A DNA stretch of 64,000 nt from positions 1 through 64,000 of the forward strand of contig NZ_VZZK01000032.1 in NCBI RefSeq assembly GCF_008806385.1. Reading direction: 5' to 3'. The number at the start of each line of letters is the position of its first letter. The first letter of the stretch is position 1. A program made the position numbers and the translations under genes. Below the pieces are notes generated by a model. It searched no databases. It was given only the letters and a program-made list of their open reading frames with translations, and was not told where the DNA came from. Positions 56,112-64,000 of the stretch are shown piece after piece. This DNA comes from Methylobacterium soli (GTDB lineage Bacteria; Pseudomonadota; Alphaproteobacteria; Rhizobiales; Beijerinckiaceae).

Positions 56112-56131
56112 ATCCCCCACTTGATCCCCCA
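56112..56131 (+). promoter_or_regulatory. Putative right arm-type sites of island 2 (ATCCCCCA x2)
   Basis: ATCCCCCA-N4-ATCCCCCA, same orientation and spacing as 24241-24260. It overlaps the possible upstream start of the integrase gene, so integrase binding could repress its own expression. Confidence 0.55.
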
Positions 56132-56253
56132 CCCAACCCCCGGAAGTTGAGGTTCAGGCGCGGAAAGCAATGGAAGGCGAGTTTCACATTGTGCGAGCAA
56201 TTTCAGTAGCTTGAAGGAATGATAAGGCGTGACTTGGACAAGCACACCCGGGA

Positions 56254-56267
56254 CACCCCTTCCGCCA
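56254..56267 (+). repeat. attR of island 2: copy of the tRNA-Ser 3' terminus
   Basis: CACCCCTTCCGCCA, identical to 24173-24186. It is short but matches the CCA end of the tRNA and lies at the expected distance beyond the P4-type integrase. The next recognised gene (TonB receptor) is core-like. Confidence 0.7.
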
Positions 56268-56562
56268 GATTCATTCGCCAGGTTTTGGCGGAGCGATGTG
56301 AATCAGAAGGGCGTCCGAGTTCGACTCCAACTGTGACGCGCGTTCGCAGGGCGCCGGCAACGGCATGCCGCTATGTGCGGCCCATGGATTGCTTGATACA
56401 GCCTCATCATGTTGCAGGATCAACGGTGCGGGTGACCTTTCGGGCGGCTCGAAGGACCCTGAAGGTCCGCGCAGCAGCCCAGGTTGTGGGTCTGGAGCCC
56501 GCCAGCCGCGGGGGCCCGGTTTTGCTCCAGGAACAGGCATTCGCGATGGGTGTTGGGGAGCC
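56268..56562. other. Stretch between attR and the TonB receptor gene
   Basis: No supported gene. The region returns to the GC-rich composition of the core near 56440. There is no clear terminator for the receptor gene. Confidence 0.4.
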
Positions 56563-58728
56563 TCAGAACCGGCCTGCCAGCGTCAGCCGGACGGCGGTTG
56601 GCTCGACGGGGTGGAAATGCCGGTCGGCCACGCCCTCGGCCGCCTCGCCCGGAAGCCGGGATGGATAAAAATAGGTGATCTGGTCGGCCTTGGCGTTCGT
56701 CAGGTTCAGCACGTCGAGGGCGAGGCTGATCCCGTTCTCGAAATTGTAGCCGATGCGCCCGTTGAGGACCCCGGTGGGCTTCGAGCGCACCGCGTTGTCC
56801 TCGATCAAGGGGCGCGGCCCGAAATAGCGCAGGCGCATCGACCCGAACCAGCCGGCTCCCTCCCCGAAGGTGATGCCGGCCGAAGCGATGGTGGTGGGCG
56901 CCTCCGGCACGCGGTTGCCGACCGGGTCGTAGTCCGAGAAGCGCGCGTTGGTGATCGTCAGGTCGCCCTCGAGCCTCAGCCACGGGGTGACCGCGTAGCG
57001 GTTCGTCCATTCGAGGCCGAAGCGGCGGGTCGGTCGGCTCGGTTCGGTGGTGCCGGTGTCGCCCTGAAACAGGTTCTCGGAGGCGAAGTCGAGCTGGAAC
57101 AGGGCGAGCGCGGTTTCCAGCCCCGCGATGCTGCGGTTGCGGATGCCGATCTCGGAGCCGGTGGAGGGCACCAGGAAGGGCGCGCGGGCGACGTTGAAGA
57201 GGGGGCTCGCCGGATCGACGGTCGCGACCACGCCGCGCACGTCGTTCGAGTGGAAGCCGCCGCCGTAATTCACGTAGAACTCGGTATCGAACCAGGGCCC
57301 CAGCACGAGACCGAGCTTCGGGTTGACGATGCCGTCGCGCGCCTTGCCGGAATTGGCCGGCGTGTCGGAGACCACGTCGGCGTAGTAGCCGTCCGCCCGG
57401 AAGCCGACGCTGGTGCGCAGCCAGTCGGTCCAGCGCACCCGGTTCTCGACGTAGAAGGCCGCGCTCGCCTCCAGCACCCGGTCGTCGAGCACGGTCGAGC
57501 GCCATTGCCGGTTCGTGGTGTTGAACAGCCCGACCCGGATCGCGTCGGTGCGGGTCTGGAGGCCGATCTCGTTCTCCATGGGCAGTCCGAACAGGTCGCC
57601 CTGGAACACATGGCTGACCTCGCCGCCGCCGAGGACGCGGCTGTCGCGCTGGTGGAACTGGTCGCCGTTCACCGTATCGGTGAGGAAATAGGTGAAATCG
57701 TTGAACAGGTTCATCTGGTAGCGGATCACGTAGGCCGAGGCCCGGGTGATCCCCGTCTCATCCGTCCGGCTCCAGCGGCCCGAGAGCGAGAACCGGCCGG
57801 TATCGCCGCCATCGGTCGGGTTGAGGGTGCCGAAGCGGCCGATCAGCCCCTCGGCGACGGCGCGCTCCGGGATCTGGTTGGTGGCGTTCCACCGGGCCCA
57901 GTAGGCCATGCCGGTGATGGCGAAGCCGTCGGTCGCGCTGCCCTGGCTGTAGCGGATGACGCCGTTGAGCTTGCCCAGGCGGTCCGGCACCGCCCAGGGC
58001 CCGTCATAGACCTGCGCCTCGCCGGCCACGAGCAGGTGGCCCTCGCCCAGCGGCGCCGAGGCAATCGAGAGCGCGCGCCGATAGCCGAACGAGCCGATCG
58101 AGGTGAGCGCGAGGTTCCGCTCGACCGTGTCGAGATAGTCGATCCGCACCGAGCCGGCGGAGGCGAAGTCGCCGTCGCGTACGAAGTAGGGCCCCTTGTG
58201 GAATTCGACCGCGCCGACGAGTTCGGGGATCAGGAAGTTGAGGTCGGCATAGCCCTGGCCGTGGGCATGGGTGCGCATGTTGACCGGCATGCCATCGACG
58301 TGGATCGCGATGTCGGTCCCGTGGTCGAGGTTGAAGCCGCGCAGGAAGAATTGGTTGGCTTTGCCCTCGCCCGAATGCTGCGTGACGATGAGGCCCGGCA
58401 CCGCTTCGAGCACTTCGCCGGGGCGGGTGACGGGCCGGTTGTTCACCTGCGCGCCCGTGATCACGCCGGCGCTCGCGGAATCGACCGTCGGGAGCGCGCC
58501 GCCGATGCCGGTCACGCCGCCGACATAGCCGGGGCTGGCCACGGGCCCCGCGGCGGTGGGCGCCGGGGCATCGGCCGCGACGGTGATCTCGGCGAGCGTC
58601 GCCTCGGAGGCGGGGGTCTGCGCGTGGACGATGGCGGGGGCGAGGAGCCAGGCGGGGCCGGCACAGGCCAGGACGGCACAGGCCAGGACGGCACAGGCCG
58701 AGGCGGAAAGGCTGCTCGATGCGAGCAT
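56563..58728 (-). CDS. TonB-dependent outer membrane receptor, probably for cobalamin or a cobamide (721 aa)
   Basis: A signal peptide (about 1-36) contains a small tandem repeat (ACAVLACAVLACAG). The plug domain follows (TRPGEVLEAVPGLIVTQHSG, FFLRGFNLDHGTDIAIHVDG), then a 22-strand-type barrel ending in a C-terminal Phe (LTLAGRF). The gene is preceded by a cobalamin riboswitch, so the substrate is probably a corrinoid, though the sequence is not a close BtuB. The ATG at 58728 is chosen; a GTG 15 bases upstream would add basic residues. Confidence 0.88.
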   Translation of the reverse strand: MLASSSLSASACAVLACAVLACAGPAWLLAPAIVHAQTPASEATLAEITVAADAPAPTAAGPVASPGYVGGVTGIGGALPTVDSASAGVITGAQVNNRPVTRPGEVLEAVPGLIVTQHSGEGKANQFFLRGFNLDHGTDIAIHVDGMPVNMRTHAHGQGYADLNFLIPELVGAVEFHKGPYFVRDGDFASAGSVRIDYLDTVERNLALTSIGSFGYRRALSIASAPLGEGHLLVAGEAQVYDGPWAVPDRLGKLNGVIRYSQGSATDGFAITGMAYWARWNATNQIPERAVAEGLIGRFGTLNPTDGGDTGRFSLSGRWSRTDETGITRASAYVIRYQMNLFNDFTYFLTDTVNGDQFHQRDSRVLGGGEVSHVFQGDLFGLPMENEIGLQTRTDAIRVGLFNTTNRQWRSTVLDDRVLEASAAFYVENRVRWTDWLRTSVGFRADGYYADVVSDTPANSGKARDGIVNPKLGLVLGPWFDTEFYVNYGGGFHSNDVRGVVATVDPASPLFNVARAPFLVPSTGSEIGIRNRSIAGLETALALFQLDFASENLFQGDTGTTEPSRPTRRFGLEWTNRYAVTPWLRLEGDLTITNARFSDYDPVGNRVPEAPTTIASAGITFGEGAGWFGSMRLRYFGPRPLIEDNAVRSKPTGVLNGRIGYNFENGISLALDVLNLTNAKADQITYFYPSRLPGEAAEGVADRHFHPVEPTAVRLTLAGRF

Positions 58729-58871
58729 TGGGCGGATCAGGGACACGAAGGAACGAGCCTCGGGCGACGGCAGTGGCACGTCACCGCGAACGAGGTCGAT
58801 CCGGTCGCAAGGGCTGCGCCATCCCGACACCTGCCAGGACACCCCGCCCAGCATGCTTCGCGTGTGACCAC

Positions 58872-59040
58872 GGCTGACGGCAGGTCTCCTGGCTCGCGGG
58901 TCGCCGCCCTCGCACCGTCTTCCCGGGTGAGGCACCCAGTGACGTGGTGGTGAAGGGCTCTCCGCTCACAGTTGCGGGGGCAGCCGCGGCATCGGGCAAG
59001 CCCTCACCGCGTTCCCTTTTGATCCCCGAAGGGAACCGTC
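58872..59040 (-). ncRNA. Cobalamin riboswitch
   Basis: Read on the minus strand, conserved blocks appear in order: GCTGCCCCCGCAACTGTGAG, CACTGGG, CCCGGGAAG, GCGA and the closing GAGCCAGGAGACCTGCC (B12 box). It precedes the TonB receptor by about 140 nt, so adenosylcobalamin would lower receptor expression. Confidence 0.93.
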
Positions 59041-59397
59041 GCTCCGACCCTCGCAGCCGCCAACATCACCGTCAACGCCGCCCGCATCGTCCCGGCCCCA
59101 GTGTGTCATGGCGGTGACAGCGCGGGCCCTGCCCTGCCGGGACGCAGCCTGCCGGCGCCCTCCGCAGGCTGAGCTTTCCGGAAACCCGTGACAGGCACGC
59201 CCGTGGCGCCGAGGGCGCCGGTCCGGACCAGACCCGGCGCCCTCTCGGTGACGCCAGGTCCGCCTGCATCAGCCGGCTCCGGTCGGCGCCCTGACGGCCG
59301 ACGCCCCGCCCAGCATCGTCTGAGGCCGCGGATGTGAAACGGGGCTGCTCCAGCGGGGCAAGCCCTGTCGGAACGCCGACGGACACCAGGCCCGGCG
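59041..59397. other. GC-rich intergenic stretch between riboswitch and formate dehydrogenase
   Basis: No supported gene. It must hold the promoter of the riboswitch transcript and the terminator of the formate dehydrogenase gene; a GGCGCC-rich potential stem is visible near 59205-59245. Confidence 0.4.
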
Positions 59398-62340
59398 TCA
59401 AGCCGCGCGGATCTGGCACAAGGTCGATTTCGTCTCCTGCATGCCGGTGACGGGATCGAAGCCGTAGGTTGTGATCGTGTTGACGCTCTCGCCGAGCACC
59501 ACCGGGTCGGTGCCGGCCGGGTAGTACTGGCGCATGTCCTTGCCCTGGTACCAGCCGGAGAAGTGGAACGGCATGAAGGCCACGCCCCGGCCGACCCGCT
59601 CCGTCACCAGGGCCTTGACCTTCGTCTGCGAGCCGTTCTCCGCGCCCAGGACCCAGACCCAGGCGCCGTCCTTGATGCCGCGCTCGGCCGCGTCCCGGGT
59701 GTTGATCTCGACGAACATCTCCTGCTGCAACTCGGCGAGCCAGGGGTTCGAGCGCGTCTCCTCGCCGCCGCCCTCGTATTCCACGAGCCGGCCCGAGGTC
59801 AGGATGATCGGGAAGTTCTTCGCGATCTCGCGGTCCACCGCGGCCTTCTGCACCGTGAAACCGATATTGGGCATCCGGAACTGGCGCTCGTCGGGCCGGG
59901 TCGGGTACTTTGCCACGAGGTCGGGGCGGGGCGTGTAGATCGGCTCGCGGTGGACCGGCACCGGGTCGGGCAGGTTCCAGGCATTCGCCCGCGCCTTCGC
60001 GTTCCCGTAATGCATGACGCCGTGGTCGAGGCAGACGCGCTGGATGCCGCCCGAGAGGTCGGTGGCCCAGCTCACCGCGTCGATCGTGTTGCCGCCGACG
60101 CGCGTGATGACCGCCATCTCCTCGGCGGTCAGGTCCTTGTCCCAGCCGAGCTTCCTCATCACCGCCATGGTGAATTCAGGGTACCCGTCCGTGAGCTCCG
60201 ATCCGACGGAATAGGAATCCTCGGCCAGCAGCGTCTGGCCGTTGCGCTCCACGCCGAAGCGGGCGCGGAACGTGCCGCCGCCATCCTTCACGTGCAGAGC
60301 CGTGTTGTAGAGGACGGCCGAGCCCGGATGGCGGATCTCGGGCTTGCCCCAGCAGGGCCAGGGCAGGCCGTAATAATCGCCGCCGACCTCCGGATCGTCC
60401 TTCGGGGCGCGCAAGGTCACGAGGTCGAACTTGGCCTGGTTCTTCATGTGCGCCTTGAGCCGCTCCGGGCTCTGGCCGCAATAGCCGGTGGACCAGCCGC
60501 CGCGGTTGATCTCGCGCAGGATATCCTCGGCCAGGGGCACGTTGTTCTCGACCTTGATGTTCTTGAACATCGAGTCGGCGAAGCCGAGCTTCTTGGCCAG
60601 AAGATACAGGAATTCGTAGTCGTTCTTCGACTCGAAGGCCGGCTTCACGATCTGCTCGCCCCATTGCAGCGAGCGGTTCGAGGCCGTGCGGCAGCCATCC
60701 ATCTCCAGCGAGGTGCAGATCGGCAGGAGGTAGGTCCCGTCCTTGCGCGCATCGAGGGCTGCGAAGGTGGTCGGGTGCGGGTCGGCGATGACGAGCAGGT
60801 CGAGCCGGTTCAAGCCGTTCAAGGCCTCGGGCAGCCGCGTGACGGTGTTGCCGCCGTGACCCGAGATCATCATGGCGCGGATCGGGCTCTTCTGGTCGAC
60901 CTGGTCGGCCGGCAGGTTCACCGCATCGAACCAGCGCGTCGAGGTGATACCCGGCGCCTCCATGCTCTCCTTGCGCGAGCGCGCCTTGCGGCCGGCCTGG
61001 GCCGGCACTTCGTCGAAGCGCGATTGCAGCCAGTCGTACTCGACCTCCCAGACGCGGGCCCAATGCTTCCAGCCGCCTTCGACGAGCCCGTAATAGAGCG
61101 GCAGCGACGTCACATCGAGGCCGAGATCGGTCGCGCCCTGAACGTTGGTGTGTCCGCGGAAGATGTTGGCGCCGGTGCCCGGCTTGCCGACATTGCCGGT
61201 GGCCAGGCAGAGGATGCACAGAGCCCGGACATTGGCGGTGCCGACCGTGTGCTGGGTCGCGCCCATGCACCAGATCAGCGTCGAGGGCTTCTCCTTGGCA
61301 AAGAGCTCGGCGACGCGCTTGAGCTGCTCGCCCGGAACCCCGGAGACCCGCTCGACCTCCTCGGGCGTCCACTTGGCGACTTCCTTGCGGACGTCGTCCA
61401 TGCCGTAGACGCGCTGGCGGATGAAGTCCTTGTCCTCCCAGCCGTTCTGGAAGATGTGCCAGAGCATGCCCCAGGCGACCGGAATGTCGGTGCCGGAGCG
61501 GATCCGCACGTACTCGGTCGCATGCGCGGCGGTGCGCGTGAAGCGCGGGTCGATGACCACGAGGTTGGCGCGGTTGATCTCCTTGCCGGCCAGGATGTGC
61601 TGCATCGAGATCGGGTGCGCCTCGGCCGGGTTGCCCCCCATGATGATCATGGTCCTGGCATTGCGCAGGTCGTTGTAGGAATTGGTCTGGGCGCCGTAGC
61701 CCCAGGTGTTGGCCACGCCCGCCACCGTGGTCGAGTGGCAGATGCGAGCCTGATGGTCGGTGTTGTTGGTCCCCCAGAAGGCGCCGAACTTCCGCAGCAG
61801 ATAGGCCGCCTCGTTGGTGTACTTGGCCGAGCCCAGCCAGTAGACGGCGTCGGCGCCGTTCGCCTCGCGGATCTCGAGGAGCTTGTTGCCGACCTCCTCG
61901 ATGGCCTGATCCCACGCGATGCGGTGCCATTGCCCGCCTGCGAGCTTCATCGGGTATTTCAGGCGCCGGTCGCTGGTCACGAGTTCGCGAATGGCCGCGC
62001 CCTTGGCGCAATGCGTGCCGCGGTTGATAGGGCTTGCCCAGGACGGCTCCTGGCCGACCCAGACGCCGTTCACGACCTCGGCGGTGACCGTGCAGCCCAC
62101 CGAGCAATGGGTGCAGATGTTCCTCCTGATGGTCACGTCAGGCCCGCCGACCGCGGTGCCGGCGGCGTCGGCCTTGCGCACCGACCCGAGCTGGATCGCG
62201 CCGGCCGCCGCGAGGCCTCCGGCCACGAGACCGGACCGGCGCAGGAAGCTGCGCCGGTCGAGGGCCGGTGCGGCCGCCTCCCGTGGAAGCACCGCAGGCC
62301 CCGCTGGACGGGCCTCACTGGTTCTGCGCTTGATCAGCAT
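59398..62340 (-). CDS. Tat-exported formate dehydrogenase, molybdopterin alpha subunit (980 aa)
   Basis: A twin-arginine signal (DRRSFLRRSGLVAGG) targets the periplasm. The [4Fe-4S] site is NICTHCSVGCTVTAEVVN with a later Cys in RGTHCAKG. The active-site segment is ARICHSTTVAGVANTWGYGA, with Cys where E. coli FDH-N has selenocysteine. The C-terminal molydopterin-binding domain includes ILTSGRLVEYEGGGEETRSN. It oxidises formate to CO2 in C1 metabolism. No beta (Fe-S) or gamma (cytochrome) genes are adjacent on either side, so partners must be encoded elsewhere. The length is normal. Confidence 0.92.
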   Translation of the reverse strand: MLIKRRTSEARPAGPAVLPREAAAPALDRRSFLRRSGLVAGGLAAAGAIQLGSVRKADAAGTAVGGPDVTIRRNICTHCSVGCTVTAEVVNGVWVGQEPSWASPINRGTHCAKGAAIRELVTSDRRLKYPMKLAGGQWHRIAWDQAIEEVGNKLLEIREANGADAVYWLGSAKYTNEAAYLLRKFGAFWGTNNTDHQARICHSTTVAGVANTWGYGAQTNSYNDLRNARTMIIMGGNPAEAHPISMQHILAGKEINRANLVVIDPRFTRTAAHATEYVRIRSGTDIPVAWGMLWHIFQNGWEDKDFIRQRVYGMDDVRKEVAKWTPEEVERVSGVPGEQLKRVAELFAKEKPSTLIWCMGATQHTVGTANVRALCILCLATGNVGKPGTGANIFRGHTNVQGATDLGLDVTSLPLYYGLVEGGWKHWARVWEVEYDWLQSRFDEVPAQAGRKARSRKESMEAPGITSTRWFDAVNLPADQVDQKSPIRAMMISGHGGNTVTRLPEALNGLNRLDLLVIADPHPTTFAALDARKDGTYLLPICTSLEMDGCRTASNRSLQWGEQIVKPAFESKNDYEFLYLLAKKLGFADSMFKNIKVENNVPLAEDILREINRGGWSTGYCGQSPERLKAHMKNQAKFDLVTLRAPKDDPEVGGDYYGLPWPCWGKPEIRHPGSAVLYNTALHVKDGGGTFRARFGVERNGQTLLAEDSYSVGSELTDGYPEFTMAVMRKLGWDKDLTAEEMAVITRVGGNTIDAVSWATDLSGGIQRVCLDHGVMHYGNAKARANAWNLPDPVPVHREPIYTPRPDLVAKYPTRPDERQFRMPNIGFTVQKAAVDREIAKNFPIILTSGRLVEYEGGGEETRSNPWLAELQQEMFVEINTRDAAERGIKDGAWVWVLGAENGSQTKVKALVTERVGRGVAFMPFHFSGWYQGKDMRQYYPAGTDPVVLGESVNTITTYGFDPVTGMQETKSTLCQIRAA

Positions 62341-62653
62341 GCAGGCCGCTCCTCAGCTGCGATGAGGCCGTTGACGCGAGGAACCTGGCCGCTCTGACGG
62401 CGCGACCAGGCCCGTCCGTCCTGATGCGGGCCCAGTCTCCACATGATCCGGGCCGGTTGCGGCGCGAAGTATTCCCGAGGCTCGGATCGCCCGCATTAAC
62501 CTGCGGCGGGATCAAGGGTTTTGGCGGCGCCGAGCCGTCGCGGCGACCCGCCGTGAGATCAGTGCCGCCACCGCCCGCGTGGCCCCTGCGACAGTGCGCA
62601 CGGAAACGGTGTCGGGCTTCTGCGGTTTCTCACCCGTGGGATCAGGAGCCTCC
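62341..62653. other. Divergent intergenic region
   Basis: 312 bp between the formate dehydrogenase and the dehydrogenase at 62654. It must hold both promoters. No repeat or hairpin stands out. Confidence 0.4.
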
Positions 62654-63658
62654 ATGAAATCGGACGACACGACGCACGCGCGCAATCCCCTTTCCCGCCG
62701 CCAGCTCGTCGGCGGCGTCGGCAGCGGCCTTGCCATCGCGGCGGCGGGCGCGGCGGCGGCGCAGGAGCCGGCCGCCGCGCCCCTCGTCGACCCGATCAGC
62801 AAATATCCGAAGCCGCCCTTCGCCCGGCAGTCGCAACCCTGGCCGGGCTTGGCCGGCCGCATGGACCCGAAGCCCGATCACGGCGAGACGAGCTATCGCG
62901 GGTCCGGGCGGCTCGCGGGCCGCAAGGCGCTCATCACCGGCGGCGATTCCGGCATGGGGCGGGCGGCGGCCATCGCTTTCGCCCGCGAGGGGGCCGACGT
63001 CGCGATCAACTACCTCCCGGACGAGGAAGCGGATGCGCGCGAGGTCATCGCCCTGATCGAGGCGGCCGGCCGCAAAGGCCTCGCGATTCCCGGTGATCTG
63101 CGCGACGAAACCTTCTGCCGCGACCTGGTCGCGCGGGCCGTGCAAGGGCTGGGCGGCCTCGACATCGTGGTCAGCAACGCGGGCCGTCAGCAGGCCCACG
63201 CCTCGATCCTCGACATCTCCAGCGAACAGTTCGACTGGACGATGAAGACCAACATCTACGCGCCGTTCTGGATCATCAAGGCGGCTCTGCCCCACCTGAA
63301 GCCCGGGGCGACGATCATCGCGACCACATCCGAACAGGCGACCGATCCGACCCCCGATCTCTACGATTACGCGCAGACCAAGGCGGCGACGACGAACTTC
63401 GTGCGCTCGCTCGGCAAGCAGCTCGCCGCCAAGGGGATCCGGGTCAACGGCGTCGCGCCCGGGCCGATCTGGACGCCGTTGCAGGTATCGGGCGGCGCCT
63501 CGCCGGAGAAGCTGGAGAAATTCGGCGCTCAGACCCCCTTCGGGCGCCCCGGCCAGCCGGGCGAACTCGCCGGCATCTACGTGCAGCTTGCAGCAGCCGA
63601 CGCCAGCTACGCGACAGGACAGGTCTATGGTGCCGCCGGTGGCGGCGGGCTGCCCTGA
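62654..63658 (+). CDS. Tat-exported short-chain dehydrogenase/reductase (334 aa)
   Basis: A Tat-like signal (SRRQLVGGVGSGLAIAAAGA) is followed by a classical SDR fold: KALITGGDSGMGRAAAIAFA (cofactor loop TGGxxGxG), DIVVSNAGRQQ, the catalytic Ser in IIATTSEQ and Tyr-Lys in YDYAQTKAATTNF. The N-terminal YPKPPFARQSQPWPG region is typical of the YghA-type branch. ATG 62654 has CAGGAG upstream. Substrate unknown; export of an NAD(P)-dependent enzyme is unusual but common in this branch. Confidence 0.88.
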   Translation: MKSDDTTHARNPLSRRQLVGGVGSGLAIAAAGAAAAQEPAAAPLVDPISKYPKPPFARQSQPWPGLAGRMDPKPDHGETSYRGSGRLAGRKALITGGDSGMGRAAAIAFAREGADVAINYLPDEEADAREVIALIEAAGRKGLAIPGDLRDETFCRDLVARAVQGLGGLDIVVSNAGRQQAHASILDISSEQFDWTMKTNIYAPFWIIKAALPHLKPGATIIATTSEQATDPTPDLYDYAQTKAATTNFVRSLGKQLAAKGIRVNGVAPGPIWTPLQVSGGASPEKLEKFGAQTPFGRPGQPGELAGIYVQLAAADASYATGQVYGAAGGGGLP

Positions 63659-63754
63659 CGGGCGCGACCACGCGCGGCGTTCGCCCGCGCGGCGTTCGCC
63701 CGCCCGCGCGGCGTGGGCCGGGGGCTCGTGACGCGCCGGAGTGACTTGCTGAGC

Positions 63755-63791
63755 GACTTGCCCGACTGACTTGCCCGACTGACTTGCCCGA
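63755..63791. repeat. Tandem repeat, 13-bp unit GACTTGCCCGACT
   Basis: Two full units and a partial third directly in tandem, with a related GTGACTTGCTGAG just before. It lies in the intergenic region between the SDR gene and the YciI-like gene. Probably a slippage-prone spacer. Confidence 0.7.
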
Positions 63792-63839
63792 GCCGCGCCT
63801 CAGGAACAGGATTCCGGACGCCGACGCGGAAGGTCTCCG

Positions 63840-64000
63840 TCAGGCAACGCCGAGCGTCCCGCGCGCCCCGTCATGGGGCGTCGACAGCTCCTCGGGCGTC
63901 AGGAACGCGGCCAGGTCCGCCGCCTCGAGGAACGGGCGGATCTCGACCTCGCTCGGGCCCGGCATGGGATTGGGGCAGCGCCTCGCCCAGGCGACGGCCT
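63840..64000 (-). CDS. YciI-family protein, C-terminal part (partial)
   Basis: The last 53 codons are in the window. AVAWARRCPNPMPGPSEVEI and RPFLEAADLAAFLTPEE are the usual end of YciI/DGPF-domain proteins, often encoded with ECF sigma factors in Rhizobiales. The rest of the gene lies beyond the right edge. Confidence 0.75.
   Translation of the reverse strand, partial: AVAWARRCPNPMPGPSEVEIRPFLEAADLAAFLTPEELSTPHDGARGTLGVA

Larger units (their letters stand above)
24173..56267. mobile_element. Island 2: mosaic integrative element at the tRNA-Ser 3' end, about 32 kb
   Basis: A 14-bp direct repeat (CACCCCTTCCGCCA, the tRNA 3' terminus) lies at 24173-24186 and 56254-56267. A P4-type integrase faces inwards next to the right repeat. 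Paired ATCCCCCA motifs sit near both ends (24241-24260 and 56112-56131). The content is accessory: three recombinases, phage-like genes and defence genes, with GC content lower than the flanking core in much of it. The short repeat makes the exact boundary less certain than for island 1. Confidence 0.8.

Noticed and set aside
56365..58953. An 862-codon plus-strand frame over the TonB receptor
   Set aside because: It is the antisense shadow of a recognised receptor with signal peptide and riboswitch; its composition is Arg/Gly/Ala-rich without motifs.
59563..62397. A 944-codon plus-strand frame over the formate dehydrogenase
   Set aside because: Antisense shadow of a gene with intact Fe-S and molybdopterin motifs.

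Overview
The window is high-GC alphaproteobacterial chromosome, most likely Methylobacterium or a close relative. The basis is the glmU-glmS and opgG-opgH arrangement, DUF6894/DUF6522-type small proteins, a Tat-exported formate dehydrogenase and a B12-riboswitch TonB receptor. The family assignment is inference from gene content; no search was run.

Layout. 1-6155 is core chromosome: glmS (5' end only), glmU, opgG and opgH. At 6156 the chromosome meets one tRNA-Ser(UGA) gene that has been used as an integration target from both sides. Island 1 (6156-24135, about 18 kb) entered through the anticodon-loop half. A 39-bp copy of the tRNA 5' half remains at its left end, and the rebuilt full tRNA lies at 24097-24186. 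Island 2 (about 24173-56267, 32 kb) entered through the tRNA 3' end. It has a P4-type integrase at its far end and a 14-bp copy of the tRNA 3' terminus at 56254-56267. 56268-64000 is core again: TonB receptor with cobalamin riboswitch, formate dehydrogenase alpha subunit, an exported short-chain dehydrogenase and the end of a YciI-like gene.

Island 1 has a tyrosine integrase, an excisionase-like HTH protein, a ribbon-helix-helix (RHH) regulator and a RepA-like AAA ATPase next to a cluster of GCAGCA/TGCTGC hairpins. It also carries many very small genes, several of them separated by near-identical terminator hairpins, a duplicated RHH-orf-membrane-peptide cassette, a Mu-like baseplate fragment and a large, AT-richer HAF/DUF4214 protein.

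Island 2 is a mosaic. Its left part has stress-type genes (YihY, CsbD) and a second integrase beside what looks like an intact attP: a tRNA(CAU) 3' fragment between two sets of arm sites. A replication block follows: AlpA regulators, a 901-aa primase-helicase and an iteron-rich, AT-rich origin-like segment. A terminase-small-subunit-like gene comes next, then a stress/sensor block (PhaR-like, DUF2171, DUF892, HWE kinase), a serine recombinase and a type II CBASS system with a divergently transcribed CapV effector. After these come a coiled-coil protein, a DUF5681 protein, a small protein and an orphan tape-measure-like protein with a lytic transglycosylase domain, then an RHH/zinc-ribbon regulatory pair. 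Last is a GHKL-ATPase/PD-(D/E)XK-like fusion next to the P4-type integrase. I see no capsid, portal, large terminase or other tail genes. The best reading is a phage-satellite-like or integrative replicating element with a defence cargo.

Most interesting items: the embedded attP; the matching two-copy arm-site architecture of all three integrases; the iteron origin with its primase; the orphan tape-measure operon; and the GHKL-nuclease fusion as a candidate single-gene defence system.
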